A stretch of 64,000 nt of DNA from Isoetes taiwanensis (Eukaryota; Streptophyta; Lycopodiopsida; Isoetales; Isoetaceae). The translations under genes and the position numbers were made by a program. The stretch covers positions 434,001 through 498,000 of the forward strand of contig JAJEKV010000224.1 in NCBI GenBank assembly GCA_021234155.1, read 5' to 3'. Positions within the stretch are counted from its first letter, which is position 1. Each line of letters begins with the position of its first letter. The notes beneath the pieces were generated by a model. It ran no database searches and was not told the origin of the DNA. It saw nothing but the letters and a program-made list of their open reading frames with translations. Of this stretch, positions 9,582 to 22,790 are shown in pieces.

Positions 9582-12307
9582 CTATGGATTTTGGACTATA
9601 AATCTATCAGTAAATCGCGAGTTAATCCAGATAAACCATGGAGTTCTCTATGACCCAAATATATGCCATGATAGATAAACATGTGCCCTTTTGACAAAGC
9701 ATTTTCTGATACAAGAAGACTTATCATAGACTGAACTTATATGTAAAAGGAGTATGACCTAATATTCGGACCGGCCCCTCATCTTTTCCGACTGATTAGA
9801 TTGGACATTCACGAAGTATGTGACCTGAACCTTTATAATAAAGACATGGATTTGCATTATTTTGATTTTGTATGATCTTCTTGCATATACAAGGCCATCT
9901 GATTCAAAGGATGTGGATAGCATAGAAACTGATGTGATTACTGGTGCTTGCGGAATTGGAGAATCAAGCCGATTCTTTCTTTCTTGCCTATTCTAAAAAA
10001 AGATAGTTATCGTGATGCCCCCTGCTCATATATGATGCCCCGACCGTATATCAACAAGGTATTCCCTCTTGTAGCACAGCTCGCCAACATGTCGTTTATT
10101 TGATGTCAAGCTCTTGATGGTGAGGAAGAGTCTAATGTGGAAAGAATAGACGTGTCATTCATCCAAATCTCCTCGAGACCGCCCTAGTCATGGAGGCACA
10201 TAAATATAAGCATATAATATCATTTGTTATATATAACCATCTCAAAGGACGGGATAACCATAACAATATCACGTCAAGGTATATACAATAACACTAATAA
10301 CAAGGGGCAATCCTACCCAGGCTCAGACTCATGGGGATGGACTGACGGCGTGGGTGTCAAGAGTTCATTGCAGACATAATTCATGGGAATGGATTTGGCT
10401 GGCATAGTCCAATCCATCCGCCCCTCCTGTGCATACTTTGCAGACAGGCTGATAAGTCTTGGAACTTGACCATAGTTCACCGAGGGCATAGCCTAGGGGG
10501 GCTACTCCAGACTTTCATCCCCCCAGTCTCGATGAGGCAAGAGAATATCACTCCCCTCTAGAAGGTCCATGCCAACTAGAGGCGAGCTAGAGAGCAATGG
10601 TTTCCCATGCTCGTGTTTAGGCTTCAGGTTATAAGCATTGGCTCATCATTATTAATATTGTTTGTCTCAATAGCAGATACATATGTAGAATAGTTCTCTT
10701 TTTCTGTCAGAAATAGACGAGTCTGCTTGTTAGATCTTAATACAACTCTTCTGCTGATTGGATGCACTTAGACATAATGGAACTCAATCTTGTTATTCTA
10801 AATCCGTGAAGATTAGATGTTTATTTTGGGGTAGTATATTATGTAGCCATGTTCTCCTTTGTATCTTTATCTTAGGTCTAAATCCATATGATTAAATGGA
10901 ACAAAGGTCACTCTCACTTTGCAAAAAAATGGCATCTGATTTTGACTGTTGCCTGCATATCCTATAAATTTGTGAGTATATTTTCTGTTGATTCCACATT
11001 GAAACTAGATATATTTTATCCAACTGCGTATCAATTTATGAGTTTATTTACTGAATACAAAATTGTCGCACTTTATAGTATTATGCTTTTACTGCTAATT
11101 CTTATTGTTTCTCTTAATTTAGGTAAAAAAAAAATCATTATAAATGGTTTTAATGTTAGGGTTTATGTTAGGCATTTCCAAAAGTGTGTATAGGATGCGT
11201 GTTCAAACCTAAATCATGGCTTAATTGTTGATGTCCTTATAGAATATAGTACTGAAGTTGAGCCGCAACAAGCATTACTTTTTGTAGCTGATAGCATGGT
11301 TGTTGCAAGCTGCAAGAAAGATGTAAAGGGGCTACATCCTTGTTTCCCATATTTTTGATCATAAAGAGCTTTTATCAATCAATATTGTTAATTTAAGATT
11401 TTCAGGTCTGGCCAAAAATGTTTTTGGAATTTATTTTAGCCTGATTTCCTAAGATTTTAAAGAGTTTAGATCTTGGGAAAAATATTAGATCATCTAAAAA
11501 TCGCAGAAAAATAATTTCATATGATTTGTGTTTTGGGTACTTCGTGGCTTTGCATTATCCATCTCGGATTTCTAATCCTGGCTTTCCTCGATGTCAAAGA
11601 GGCATCGATGCCACATGCATAGGCATTTGAGCGCATCTCCAATTGCAATTCCATGCATTGCTTTCAATTTATATTTCTCTATTGGATTCCTTTGTGCTGT
11701 CTTTGTGACTTCGGAGGGCTTCTGGTAATAGGAGATGTAATTCGTCGAGTTGAAGCATAAATCACTGTGTATGTTCTTGAGTTTCGACACAGATGTGAAG
11801 AAAAAACAACGTCTTTATATCTTCTTTTCCTTTGCTCTGCTAAATGTCCGAAATAATCTGAGATGATATAGAAGCTGGTGCTTTAAGCCACAATAGTAGC
11901 TAGATATGATCCGGTCCACTCCGCGAAGAATAAACAGGTCACGTATTAATTCTTTCATAAATTAGGTAAGCTAGAAGAGTTCGGATCCAACATTCTTTCC
12001 TAATCCTCTGTCTATTTTTCTAATCTACATCTGTTGATATTTAATCACCGTCTGTTTTTCTAATCTACATTTCTTTATATTTGAATTGCAACACAATGTT
12101 TAGCGTTGAAGTTGGAAATGTCGTCCTTTTTTTTTCGAGCTCATCCTCTTCTTATACAATGCATTATTTTGGGTCATGAAAATTATGTTCTGCAAGGTAA
12201 AAAATATAAGTTTTGGCAGGAATTCTCGCCTGGTCCGATGGAAGGTTGACAACCATGGGAATATATGAACGGGATCTTTTACACATTTCTATTCCAATAT
12301 GGTAAGT
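9582..12307. other. AT-rich half of copy 1, no confirmed gene
   Basis: The stretch contains a more GC-balanced block at 10300-10620 that could be a decayed exon: on the minus strand it gives short segments such as LVGMDLLEG, with stops. A 72-codon minus-strand frame at 11572-11790 (MSKLKNIHSDLCF...) is conserved in copy 2, but the duplication is too recent for this to prove coding. No known domain is present. Confidence 0.4.
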
Positions 12308-13215
12308 AGGAAGGAAGCAAGGAAGGTATTTTTATCGTCTACGGAGACCAATCAGTCTATGGGACCCAATACAAAAGCGCAGCAAGCGGATTACTACCCG
12401 GATTAAAAAACCCCTGCCCCGAAGGGTTTTCGAGGGAAAAACCGTGGCAGCAATCAGCCTGCTGATAAACTGTTCCAATATACAAAATGCAAAAACACAC
12501 AAATATATACACTCATGCACCGCACCCGTAGTGCCTAATCAGCGGGCAGCCAGGCGGGGGCAAAGGTGAGCTCGCAGATCCAGTACCTCCGGATAATGTA
12601 ACGACCTTAGAGCACGCATCGACCGGTGTGTCCATCGGCAAATGTAGGGCACGCCCTACCATACTAAGGGAGCGATCCGCCCGTGACCGGATCAATCGCC
12701 GGGCAACTCTTGTGAGATTCATCCTCAATGGCACCCATTTGATAGCACTGACAGAGCCTGTCCTGGCGGGGCTCCCCAATCCACATGCCCGTCTCGATGC
12801 GAAGATGGTGGGCACCTGTGCGAATGGAGGCAATGAGTCTCAGCGGCTTTTTGTGGGTACCGGGAACGCAGTAGAGTCAAGGGCCCCGCTAACACGGGTT
12901 GATGTGCTCCTTGTAATGGGTCGCTTTGACCACGCTTCTAGAGTGGGGGTCCCGTGTCTTGCAAGGAAGAAAGCCGCCCGTACTTCCGCAGACCGGCCAC
13001 AATCGCCCCAGGTTGTCCACCAGACGCACTGCGTTCTCTGACGCTCCATCCGGTGAACCATCGATCTCTTACCCCTCCAACAGGCCCCCGAGCCAAGGGC
13101 CCATTGCCACACAGAAGCCGTGTGTGAGCCGAAAGCATCACCATATTAACCACTTTTATGAAAATAGACGATGTGTCTATCAGGGCTACCTCATGAAGTG
13201 GCAAGAATCCAGCTC

Positions 13216-14700
13216 TCAAGCAGCTAGAACCGATAGGGGACTAAAGGTTTCACCCCAAGTGCCCGCGGCTAAAATGCCTTCGCACTGCTTCCAAGTCATT
13301 CCATGTCGCCAAAGAGACGCCACCGCCCCAAACCTCAACCCCATACGAAGGACTGTGGCTCGACCAACGCCCAAACAGATGTGGACCGGATGGCCCCAAT
13401 CATAGAGCTCGCCGGTGATCGTTGTTCCCGCATGGCATAAAGCGCCAACCGGCCTGGCGCCACCCGCAAGTAGCGGATGGATGGATGCCTCCCAACAGAG
13501 CGAGGAGGGGAACTCCACCCCTAGGTACTTGTAGGTGGGTGTGACCTCCACAGTCGGCCCCCGATATGTGAGTGCAAGAGGCGTGGGGTGGCGGAAGAGG
13601 ATATGAGAACCACCCCTCGTCTTGGCCGCATTCACTTGGCATGTCAGAGGCCCCCATGAATATGTCTAGGGCATCCAAGATGAGACCGCATAGCTTCGGG
13701 TGTGGGCCGGTAAGGTCAACATCGCCCCGTGATAGATGAGCCGGGCGGATGACCCGTGCAAAAGTCGTGATGCCATCCCCCCATGCTCAAGAAGCCAAGG
13801 CTCTAACCGGACAATGTAGAGGCCAAAAAGTGTTGGTGAGAGGGGGCAACCCCGCCGGACCTCGATACTACCGGGTGAATGCTTGGTCCGGCTTACGCGA
13901 TCCCCGCCAAAACAACTCTCATACAACCTATATATGGCATTCTCGCGACGGTGCCGGGGCAGCCCCAGCTGACGCAGCTTCTAGCCCATAGCTTTTACGG
14001 GGACCATATCAAAAGCCTTCGCTGAAGTCCACGGCAACAATACCCGATGGCCGTCTTCAATCGCCCGCAGTGTAAAGATATGGTCAATCGCTGAGTGGAG
14101 GGTCTAAAGCCCGCTTGTGTGAGGGCTCGCACATCCGCCGCCGCCGCCGGATCAATCACTGCTCGAGAATGCCACCAACAGTTTGTCAAATACTGAATCG
14201 ACCATGATCGTCCCCCAGAATTGGTCGACGTTGTGGGTCACCCGCCTTGTGAATGGGAACAACCCCGCTTGTGGTCCATTGTTGGGGAAACCTTCCCCGC
14301 AATGCTCGTTGAACAGTGGTAGTGAGGATCGGCACTAGCTGGCCGCCTCGCCCATTTGAGTAACTCGGCCCGTGATACCATCGAGGTCCGGCCGCTTCCC
14401 ATTAGCCAGCCCTTGCGTGCCCTCCACAACATCCTCCTCTCGCGAGAACCAATGGGGGTCATCCGCGGGGGTATGGGCGCATTGGCCCCGGTGGGTCATA
14501 GAGCCGCCACAAGTATCGTTTCACCGCGTGTGATGTCCCTTGTAGGTCGGGCTGGCCTTCAAGCACTCGGGCTAAAAAGGTTCGAGGATGAGTGTCCAAA
14601 GAAGTCAACACCTCCCCGATGCCCCGGCAAGGTACCGCCTTTGTCCTCTCAGATGGGCTGCAGATCGCGGTGGTGGCCTCGCAAACGGTACCTAAATCTA
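13216..14700 (-). pseudogene. LINE reverse transcriptase remnant, copy 1
   Basis: The remnant reads RRGCPLSPTLFGLYI (RT motif with conserved G-x-P-L-S-P, near 13826-13855), then a damaged catalytic block where TAT...GATGTTGACCTTAC should encode Y-A-D-D-V-D-L (about 13725-13745). YKYLGVEF follows in the thumb region (about 13520). Frames shift several times, so this copy cannot make an active enzyme as written. Confidence 0.7.
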
Positions 14701-14899
14701 GAATGTGACGGTAGCCGGGCGCTGCGTTCTTTACACTCAAACATCAAACCATCGATTCGCTGAAATGTTGCTGTTGTCCGAGCGCGACGGGAGAGGGGGT
14801 CTCGCCAAAACACTGTCCCGCTGATCCCTAATACCCGAAGTCAACTAGTCTGGCTTTGCTCTAGTGTGGGGTCCGCAAAATTGCCGGGGGAGGCCCATG

Positions 14900-15750
14900 A
14901 GCATCTTGGCGTAATCCTCCTGCCGCCATAATCTAGTTCCAACCGAGGATGGCGCGGGGGCTGGCATAGTGGGGGTTCCGGGCTTGCCAAACCATGTCCA
15001 AATAAAGTGGGAGGTGATCTGAGTCGATCTCCTCATCCCGACTGTCGGTGCCCACCCAGAAACGACTGATGAGATGCATATCTTGCGTGACTACGAGCAC
15101 ATAGTCGACCACACTAGACCCTCCCCCGATTGTCCCGCTCGCATGTGCACTTGCGAGAAGCGGCCACCGTGGATGTGCCATTGCAAATTATCAAGTCAAA
15201 AATACCACATAGCAGAGCAATCGTCACAAAGCGAAAGTGACCGCCGGGCCATCCGGATCCTCGCGGGCCGTTGCCTCTGGCGGACGAAGGCCGCAGGACA
15301 TCATCAGCGAGAGGGTCAAGTCTCATGGGCTGCTTTACTCCTGTCCGTGCATTGAAATCCCCAAGAAGGACGACCCTACCCAACTGCTTGTGCTGTTGTA
15401 TGTCATCATAGATCGACATAAGGGTCCATCCTATCCGCATCGGAGTGGCTACGATAGAAGGTGCTCTCTGCGTGAGGGAAATAACAGGCGGCCAGAAAAA
15501 GAGGGTTGCCACTGGCATTATGCACACGAACCCACAAGTACCGGTTGTGTCTGTCTATCCTCTGGAGGGTAACCGAATGTGCCAAAATTGTTCGGTAGTA
15601 GCAAGCAACCCCACCATGACACCCCTGTCCTGTACAGGTATTGAAGACCGAGAAATGTTGGTAACCCGGCAGATCAGGTAGCATGTGCCCAGCATGCTCC
15701 CATGTCTCCATGAGAAAGATGAGATCCATATTGGCTGCCACGGAGTTGAG
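14900..15750 (-). pseudogene. LINE AP-like endonuclease remnant, copy 1
   Basis: On the minus strand from about 15745, METWEH (metal-binding Glu), GGVACYYR, LAACYFPH, VVLLGDFNAR (Asp and Asn of the GDFN motif, near 15350-15375), VVDYVLV and SDHLPL (the terminal SDH catalytic His, near 15010-15030) occur in the order expected for an exonuclease-endonuclease-phosphatase domain. The segment from METWEH to GDFNA is nearly intact; the rest contains frame changes. The domain nicks target DNA for target-primed reverse transcription. Confidence 0.75.
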
Positions 15751-15799
15751 ACTGTCCCCCTTTTGTCAAGGGAAGCCTCGACAATTCCATGAGACCACC

Positions 15800-16991
15800 C
15801 GGAGGCACAATTCCTATTTGTCAGCAGCCGTGGTATGCGCAGCCTGAGTCGCGGGGGGAGGACGGGAAGCAGAGGCTGAGTGAGAAGCAGATGGAGCGGA
15901 GGTAGCATGTGGCTGAGAGGGCGTGGGTCATGAGGGAGCAGAAGTAGGAGCAGGAGAAGGGGGGGCCATGGTAGGAGAAGGAAAAGCGTAAGGTGGCCAT
16001 GTTCACCAAGCGTTGGGGCCGCTGGGTCCGCAGCAAGAGCAGTCGGGCGAAAATGTGCATCCCGCCCCGAACCAACCCCAAGGGCAACCCCTTGGTGGCT
16101 TAATGCCTCGACCCCGACAAGCTCCCCGCCTCGCGGCCTCCTATTGTGCGGGTGTGAGGTCCCGGCCCACGCATGTGGATGTCCCCTTCAACATCTTGCC
16201 TCCGGGCGCAATATGGCATCACGCACTCCGCGCGATCCGCAAGAACCGCTAATATGACAATGCGGGCGCACCACCGGTGGCCGAGCCCCATGGCGGGCTG
16301 CTTGGGAAATGTGAATCGGCCCCGGGAATGTCATCCGATCGAGAATGTGTGTTCGGATATTGTGGGCTTAGACTCTCCCCTCCTCTTCCCGCATGCCCGG
16401 ACTACCGGGGATTGTGGCCCTCCGTCTCAAGGCTCTTGGAGTTCCACACCTGGGTGAAAGGTGGGCGAGGGCCGGGCCCGTGGCCGGGTGGTGGTGGCCG
16501 GGATGGCATGGGGTGGCTTGAGGCGGCGCAGTGCCCGGTCCCCGGGCTGCCGGGAGCGGAGGCGGGTAGCGGCCCGAGCCGGCCCGGGCCCTCCAGGAAG
16601 TCGGGAGCACGCCTCTTGTGGCCCGCCGCCGCTTGGCCATCTCCCACCGCGACCGCCGCGGCCTGACTATGAACCTCGGTAGGGAGACCATGGCCCTGTC
16701 TATGGATGGCTGCCCGCAACCCCGGAACTCAGGTGCTCGGGTAGCGAGGGCGCGCTTTCGAGCCCGCCCCAAAGACAGGGCGCCCGTGAGCCGGGCTTGC
16801 CGCCGATCGCACTCAAGATCCCGGCCGTGGTTCGGCCCCCGCAAGAGCGGCCAAGCGCCCCCGTGCCATGGTGGTGGCTTCCTCAACCTCGGGATCAAGC
16901 CGACACCGCGGACCATCGCCTCATGCATTGCCCGCCCTCTCCCCGTGTCATGGTGTCCGAGTGATGAACACACAGTAGGGCGGGCCCGCAT
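15800..16991 (-). pseudogene. LINE ORF1-like region, copy 1
   Basis: The region is GC-rich and open in more than one frame on both strands because stops are rare. The minus-strand frame (16368-16991, 207 codons) is Arg/Pro/Gly-rich with no recognised fold. Its position upstream of the endonuclease suggests ORF1 or a long leader. The corresponding frame in copy 2 is 24991-25692. Confidence 0.4.
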
Positions 16992-17095
16992 GTCGGGCCG
17001 AAGCTCCCCGCCCGCCTGTTGCCGTTCGAAGTGTGCCAGGCCAAGGCCATCTTCTACGTGTTGTGTGCTGTGTGCCAGGATTCGTTACTATCCTC

Positions 17096-17423
17096 TTGAA
17101 TTCACTAGACTAGATTGTTAAGAGTTCACACGCAAGAACATACCCACACATTTCTTCCATCTTTCCACACATACGAAATATCCAAAATCCCAAGAAAACC
17201 TTAAACTATGACATCTATCTATTGCACACAATGCATTTTATTATTCCTACGCATTCCATCCGTTATGACTAATGCTCGCCATCACTAAACCCTTCACACC
17301 TGGCCCTCCATTACACCTATTGATACGTTTACATTTACAGCTTTTGACCTACAAATTCTAGTACGTCTACCCATTCCACACGTCCATGACTAATGTCCGA
17401 CATCGTCGGACACACGTATTTAA
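17096..17423 (+). mobile_element. Helitron-like subterminal region, copy 2
   Basis: The hairpin at 17395-17411 reads GTCCGACATCGTCGGAC, a perfect 7-bp stem. The same position in copy 1 (8679-8695) has GTCCGAT and loses one pair. Compared with GCCCGGC/GCCGGGC at 3957 and 4681, both arms have changed in step, so pairing is kept. Confidence 0.6.
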
Positions 17424-17799
17424 TGTACCTAAGTATTTGATCTACCCATTCTCACCTCCACACTATTTGATGTACATATGACAAAAATTTACTTTAGTTG
17501 TTTGTTTTACAAACTATACCGAAGTAGATGTTCTATTTTGTTTACATATTCCTTTAACTTCCTACAAATTAAACATGTTTACTAGCAACCACAAATATCA
17601 CTTGCATATGGGGTGTCGAAATAGTCCACAAACACTAAAAATGCTATCTACACAATGGTTTTATAATGCACTAGACATGCCTAAACATCTCCACCATGAA
17701 CCTTACATGCAAAATCATCTGCAACTACACCCATTTGAATATGAACATCCACATGCCTCGATGCAATTAGCATCTTCCATCTACACATGCTACCAATCA

Positions 17800-17912
17800 C
17801 ATAAACAATCATATTGGATAACATTCCCTTGCACATACTAAGAATCTGTTACTCTAAACACATTGTACGCGTCCATGACCAATGCCCAACATCGTCGGGC
17901 ACACGTTTCTAG
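17800..17912 (+). mobile_element. Helitron 3' terminus, copy 2
   Basis: The hairpin at 17884-17900 and CTAG at 17909-17912, followed by T, are the duplicate of the end at 9214. Confidence 0.65.
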
Positions 17913-20900
17913 TGTGACATTAAAAGAGGATGTTGCATTGTCGGGATATGCACATCAGTCAACCTGCAAAAAGCTAGACACAACCCAACCACCAAAACTC
18001 CCCTCTAAAGTTTGGCTCATGATATCTGGTCTTGATATGGAACCGAAGCTTTTTATGTACTACTAATACGTTAAGAAAGCAACTCTCAAGGTCATTGAAT
18101 GGCTTGACCTATTTAGTCTAGCGGATTCATATCCAACAAATAGGGTAAAATCTAGATTCGGGCTATTACATCTAAGCAATTTTAAAACTGATTTGATATT
18201 GAAGCTTTCAAAGGTTGATGCTTTTAACTGTTCAATTCACATAAGGGAATTAATGCCTTCATTTTTATGCTCGGATTGACTATGGATTTTGGACTATAAA
18301 TCTATCAATAATTGCGGAGTTAATCCAGATAAACCATGGAGTTCTCTATGACCCAAATATATGCCATGATAGATAAACATGTGCCCTTTTGACAAAGCAT
18401 TTCTGTATACAAGAAGACTTATCATAGACTGAACTTATATGTAAAAGGAGTATGACCTAATATTCGGACCGGCCCCTCATCTTTTCCGACTGATTAGATT
18501 GGACATTCACGAAGTATGTGACCTGAACCTTTATAATAAAGACATGGATTTGCATTATTTTGATTTTGTATGATCTTCTTGCATATACAAGGCCATCTGA
18601 TTCAAAGGATGTGGATAGCATAGAAACTGATGTGATTACTGGTGCTTGCGGAATTGGAGAATCAAGCCGATTCTTTCTTTCTTGCCTATTCTCAAAAAAG
18701 ATAGTTATCGTGATGCCCCCTGCTCATATATGATGCCCCGACCGTATATCAACAAGGTATTCCCTCTTGTAGCACAGCTCGCCAACATGTCGTTTATTTG
18801 ATGTCAAGCTCTTGATGGTGAGGAAGAGTCTAATGTGGAAAGAATAGACGTGTCATTCATCCCGTCTCCCTCGAGACCGTCCTAGCTGCGGAGGCGCATA
18901 AATATAAGCATATAATATCATTTGTTATATATAACCATCTCAAAGGACGGGATAACCATAACAATATCACGTCAAGGTATATACAATAACACTAATAAAA
19001 AGGGGCAATCCTACCCAGGCTCAGACTCATGGGGATGGACTGACGGCGTGGGTGTCAAGAGTTCATTGCAGACATAATTCATGGGAATGGATTTGGCTGG
19101 CATAGGAACATGGTCGTTTGGATAGTCCAATCCATCCGCCCCTCCTGTGCATACTTTGCAGACAGGCTGATAAGTCTTGGAACTTGACCATAGTTCACCG
19201 AGGGCATAGCCTAGGGGGGCTACTCCAGACTTTCATCCCCCCAGTCTCGATGAGGCAGGAGAATATCACTCCCCTCTAGAAGGTCCATGCCAACTAGAGG
19301 CGAGCTAGAGAGCAATGGTTTCCCATGCTCGTGTTTAGGCTTCAGGTTATAAGCATTGGCTCATCATTATTAATATTGTTTGTCTCAATAGCAGATACAT
19401 ATGTAGAATAGTTCTCTTTTTCTGTCAGAAATAGACGAGTCTGCTTGTTAGATCTTAATACAACTCTTCTGCTGATTGGATGCACTTAGACATAATGGAA
19501 CTCAATCTTGTTATTCTAAATCCGTGAAGATTAGATGTTTATTTTGGGGTAGTATATTATGTAGCCATGTTCTCCTTTGTATCTTTATCTTAGGTCTAAA
19601 TCCATATGATTAAATGGAACAAAGGCATGTCACTCTCACTTTGCAAAAAAATGGCATCTGATTTTGACTGTTGCCTGCATATCCTATAAATTTGTGAGTA
19701 TATTTTCTGTTGATTCCACATTGAAACTAGATATATTTTATCCAACTGCATATCAATTTATGAGTTTATTTACTGAATACAAAATTGTCGCACTTTATAG
19801 TATTATGCTTTTACTGCTAATTCTTATTGTTTCTCTTAATTTAGGTAGCAGAAAAAAAATCATTATAAATGGTTTATAATGTTAGGGTTTATGTTAGGCA
19901 TTTGTGCGGGTGTATAGGATGCGTGTTCAAACCTAAATCATGGCTTAATTGTTGATGTCCTTATAGAATATAGTACTGAAGTTGAGCCGCAACAAGCATT
20001 ACTTTTTGTAGCTGATAGCATGGTTGTTGCAAGCTGCAAGAAAGATGTAAAGGGGCTACATCCTTGTTTCCCATATTTTTGATCATAAAGAGCTTTTATC
20101 AATCAATATTGTTAATTTAAGATTTTCAGGTCTGGCCAAAAATGTTTTTGGAATTTATTTTAGCCTGATTTCCTAAGATTTTAAAGAGTTTAGATGCCGG
20201 AAAAATATTCCGATCATCTAAAAATCGCAGAAAAATAATTTCATATGATTTGTGTTTTGGGTACTTCGTGGCTTTGCATTATCCATCTCGGATTTCTAAT
20301 CCTGGCTTTCCTCGATGTCAAAGAGGCATCGATGCCACATGCATAGGCATTTGAGCGCATCTCCAATTGCAATTCCATGCATTGCTTTCAATTTATATTT
20401 CTCTATTGGATTCCTTTGTGCTGTCTTTGTGACTTCGGAGGGCTTCTGGTAATAGGAGATGTAATTCGTCGAGTTGAAGCATAAATCACTGTGTATGTTC
20501 TTGAGTTTCGACACAGATGTGAAGAAAAAACAACGTCTTTATATCTTCTTTTCCTTTGCTCTGCTAAATGTCCGAAATAATCTGAGATGATATAGAAGCT
20601 GGTGCTTTAAGCCACAATAGTAGCTAGATATGATCCGGTCCACTCCGCGAAGAATAAACAGGTCACGTATTAATTCTTTCATAAATTAGGTAAGCTAGAA
20701 GAGTTCGGATCCAACATTCTTTCCTAATCCTCTGTCTATTTTTCTAATCTACATCTGTTGATATTTAATCACCGTCTGTTTTTCTAATCTACATTTCTTT
20801 ATATTTGAATTGCAACACAATGTTTAGCGTTGAAGTTGGAAATGTCGTCCTTTTTTTTTTTCGAGCTCATCCTCTTCTTATACAATGCATTATTTTGGGT

Positions 20901-21030
20901 CATGAAAATTATGTTCTGCAAGGTAAAAAATATAAGTTTTGGCAGGAATTCTCGCCTGGTCCGATGGAAGGTTGACAACCATGGGAATATATGAACGGGA
21001 TCTTTTACACATTTCTATTCCAATATGGTA
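17913..21030. other. AT-rich half of copy 2, no confirmed gene
   Basis: Equivalent to 9215-12305. A 20-base segment at 19106-19125, flanked by ATAG direct repeats, is missing in copy 1, as expected for slippage or short-homology deletion. The 72-codon minus-strand frame recurs at 20296-20514 without change. Confidence 0.45.
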
Positions 21031-21264
21031 AGTAGGAAGGAAGCAAGGAAGGTATTTTTATCGTCTACGGAGACCAATCAGTCTATGGGACCCAATACAA
21101 AAGCGCAGCAAGCGGATTACTACCCGGATTAAAAAACCCCTGCCCCGAAGGGTTTTCGAGGGAAAAACCGTGGCAGCAATCAGCCTGCTGATAAACTGTT
21201 CCAATATACAAAATGCAAAAACACACAAATATATACACTCATGCACCGCACCCGTAGTGCCTAA

Positions 21265-22790
21265 TCAGCGGGCAGCCAGGCGGGGGCAAAGGTGAGCTCG
21301 CAGATCCAGTACCTCCTGAATGTACGACCCTAGAGCACGTACTGACGGTGTGTCCATCAGCAAATGTAGGGGCACGTCCGGCCGTACTAAGGGAGCGTAT
21401 CTGGCCCAGATCTGACTGAATGCTGGGCAACTCTTGTGAGATTCATCCTCAATGGCACCCATTTGATAGCACTGACAGAGCCTGTCCTGGCGGGGCTCCC
21501 CAATCCACATGCCCGTCTCGATACGAAGATGGTGGGCACCTGTGCGAATGGAGGCAATGAGTCCGGCGCTTTTGGCAGCCGGGAACCTTGGTAGAGCCAA
21601 GGGCCCCTGCCAACACGCGGGTTGATGTGCTCCTTGTAATGGGTCGTTTTGACCTGCTCTAGAGTGCCGGGGTCCCAGGTCTTGCCAAGGAAGCAAGCGT
21701 CCAGGTACTTCCACAGACTGTCACAATCGGCCTCTCAGGTCCACCTTGACCTTTTGTGCTCTCGCGACGTTCCATCCGGTGAACCACCGATCTCTCTTAC
21801 CCCTCCAACAGGGCCCCGAGCGCCAAGGGGCCCATTGCCACTGGCAGAAGCCGAGTGTGAGCCGAAAGCATCACCCATATTAACCACTTTATGAAAATAG
21901 ACGATGTGTCTATCAAGGGCTACCCGCTGAAGTGGCAAGAATCCAGTTTCCTGCAGCAGAATCTGATAGGGGACTAAAGGTTTCACCCCAAGTGCCCGTG
22001 CCAAAAATGCCTTCTGCACCTGCTCCAAGTCATTCCATGTCGCCAAAGAGACGACCGGGCCCCAAACCTCGACCCCATACATAAGGGACAGTTCGACCAA
22101 ACCAAAAGCAGATGTGACCGATGGCCCCAATCATAGAGCTACGCCTCGGGTGATCGTTGTTCTGCATGGCATAAAGCGCTTTCCAGCCTGCTGTCACCCG
22201 CAAGCGGATGGATGCCTCCCAACAGAGCGAGGAGGGGAACTCCACCCCTAGGTACTTGTAGGTGGGGTGTGACCTCCACAGGCTGTCCCCGATATGTGAG
22301 TGCAGGAGGCGTGGGGTGGCGTGAAGAGGATATGAGAACCACCCTGGTCTTGGCCAGATTCACGCCGCATGTCCTCAGAGCCCCGACGTAATATGTCTAG
22401 GGCATCCGGATGAGACCGATAGCAGGGGGTGTGGGCGGAAGGTCAACATCGCCCCGCGATAGATGAGGGCGGATGACCTGGTGCAAAAGTCGTGATGCCA
22501 TCCCCCATGCTCGCAGAAGCCAAGGCTCTAACCGGATCAATGTAGAGGCCAAAAGTGTTGGTGAGAGGGGCAACAACTCACGGACCTCGATACTACCGGG
22601 TGAATGCTTGGTCCGGTCTACGTGCATCCCCGCCAAAACAACTCTCATACAACCTATATATGGCATTCTCGCATGTGTGTGCAGCGGCAGCCCCAGCTTG
22701 ACGCAGCTTCAGCCCATAGCTTTTACCGGGGATCAGATCAAAAGCCTTCGCTAAGTCCACGGCTAAACAATACAAGTCATGCCGATGGTT
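21265..22790 (-). pseudogene. LINE reverse transcriptase and C-terminal Cys/His segment, copy 2
   Basis: LAVDLAKAFD (RT motif with the first catalytic Asp) is read at about 22735-22770, LLPLSPTL at about 22560-22590, and VEVTPHLQVPRGG at about 22260. The YADD block at about 22450-22475 is scrambled (CTATCGCGGGGCGATGTT). The C-terminal Cys/His segment at 21430-21500 is comparable to zf-RVT-like tails. Confidence 0.7.

Larger units (their letters stand above)
8362..17077. repeat. Tandem 8.7 kb duplication, copy 1
   Basis: From GGATTCGTTACT at 8362 the sequence is repeated from 17078. The copy comprises an AT-rich half (8362-12307) and a GC-rich LINE on the minus strand (12308-17077). The copy ends inside the LINE, directly joined to the start of copy 2 at CCAG|GATTCG with at most one base of microhomology. 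AT-rich halves are nearly identical between copies, with a few small indels: copy 1 lacks 20 bases present at 19106-19125 and has 16 extra bases near 8950. Confidence 0.9.
12306..17077 (-). mobile_element. LINE retrotransposon, copy 1 (5'-truncated by the duplication junction)
   Basis: A GC-rich non-LTR retrotransposon reads on the minus strand. In order from its 5' side it has a Pro/Arg-rich ORF1-like region (about 16.99-15.8 kb), an apurinic-type endonuclease (15.75-14.9 kb), reverse transcriptase (about 14.7-13.2 kb), a Cys/His segment (about 12.75 kb), and a 3' UTR ending in a (GGAAG)-type simple repeat at 12306-12326. The 3' UTR words GGGTCCCATAGAC and GGTCTCCGTAGACGATAAAAA recur at the 3' ends of six other fragments in this window. 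All reading frames are broken many times. The endonuclease and simple-repeat tail argue for a non-L1 clade (I/R1/RandI-like); the clade is inference. Confidence 0.85.

Noticed and set aside
10300-10620. Aspartic protease or retroelement gag-pol remnant on the minus strand
   Set aside because: Only LVGMDLLEG-like scraps are readable, with no DTG active site or neighbouring RT of an LTR element.
12628-13405. Plus-strand frames of 137 and 159 codons
   Set aside because: They are antisense shadows of the LINE RT and C-terminal region; the minus strand carries recognised RT motifs.
16277-17121. Long plus-strand GC-rich frames (129 and 167 codons)
   Set aside because: They are antisense to the LINE ORF1-like region, and the composition alone keeps them open.
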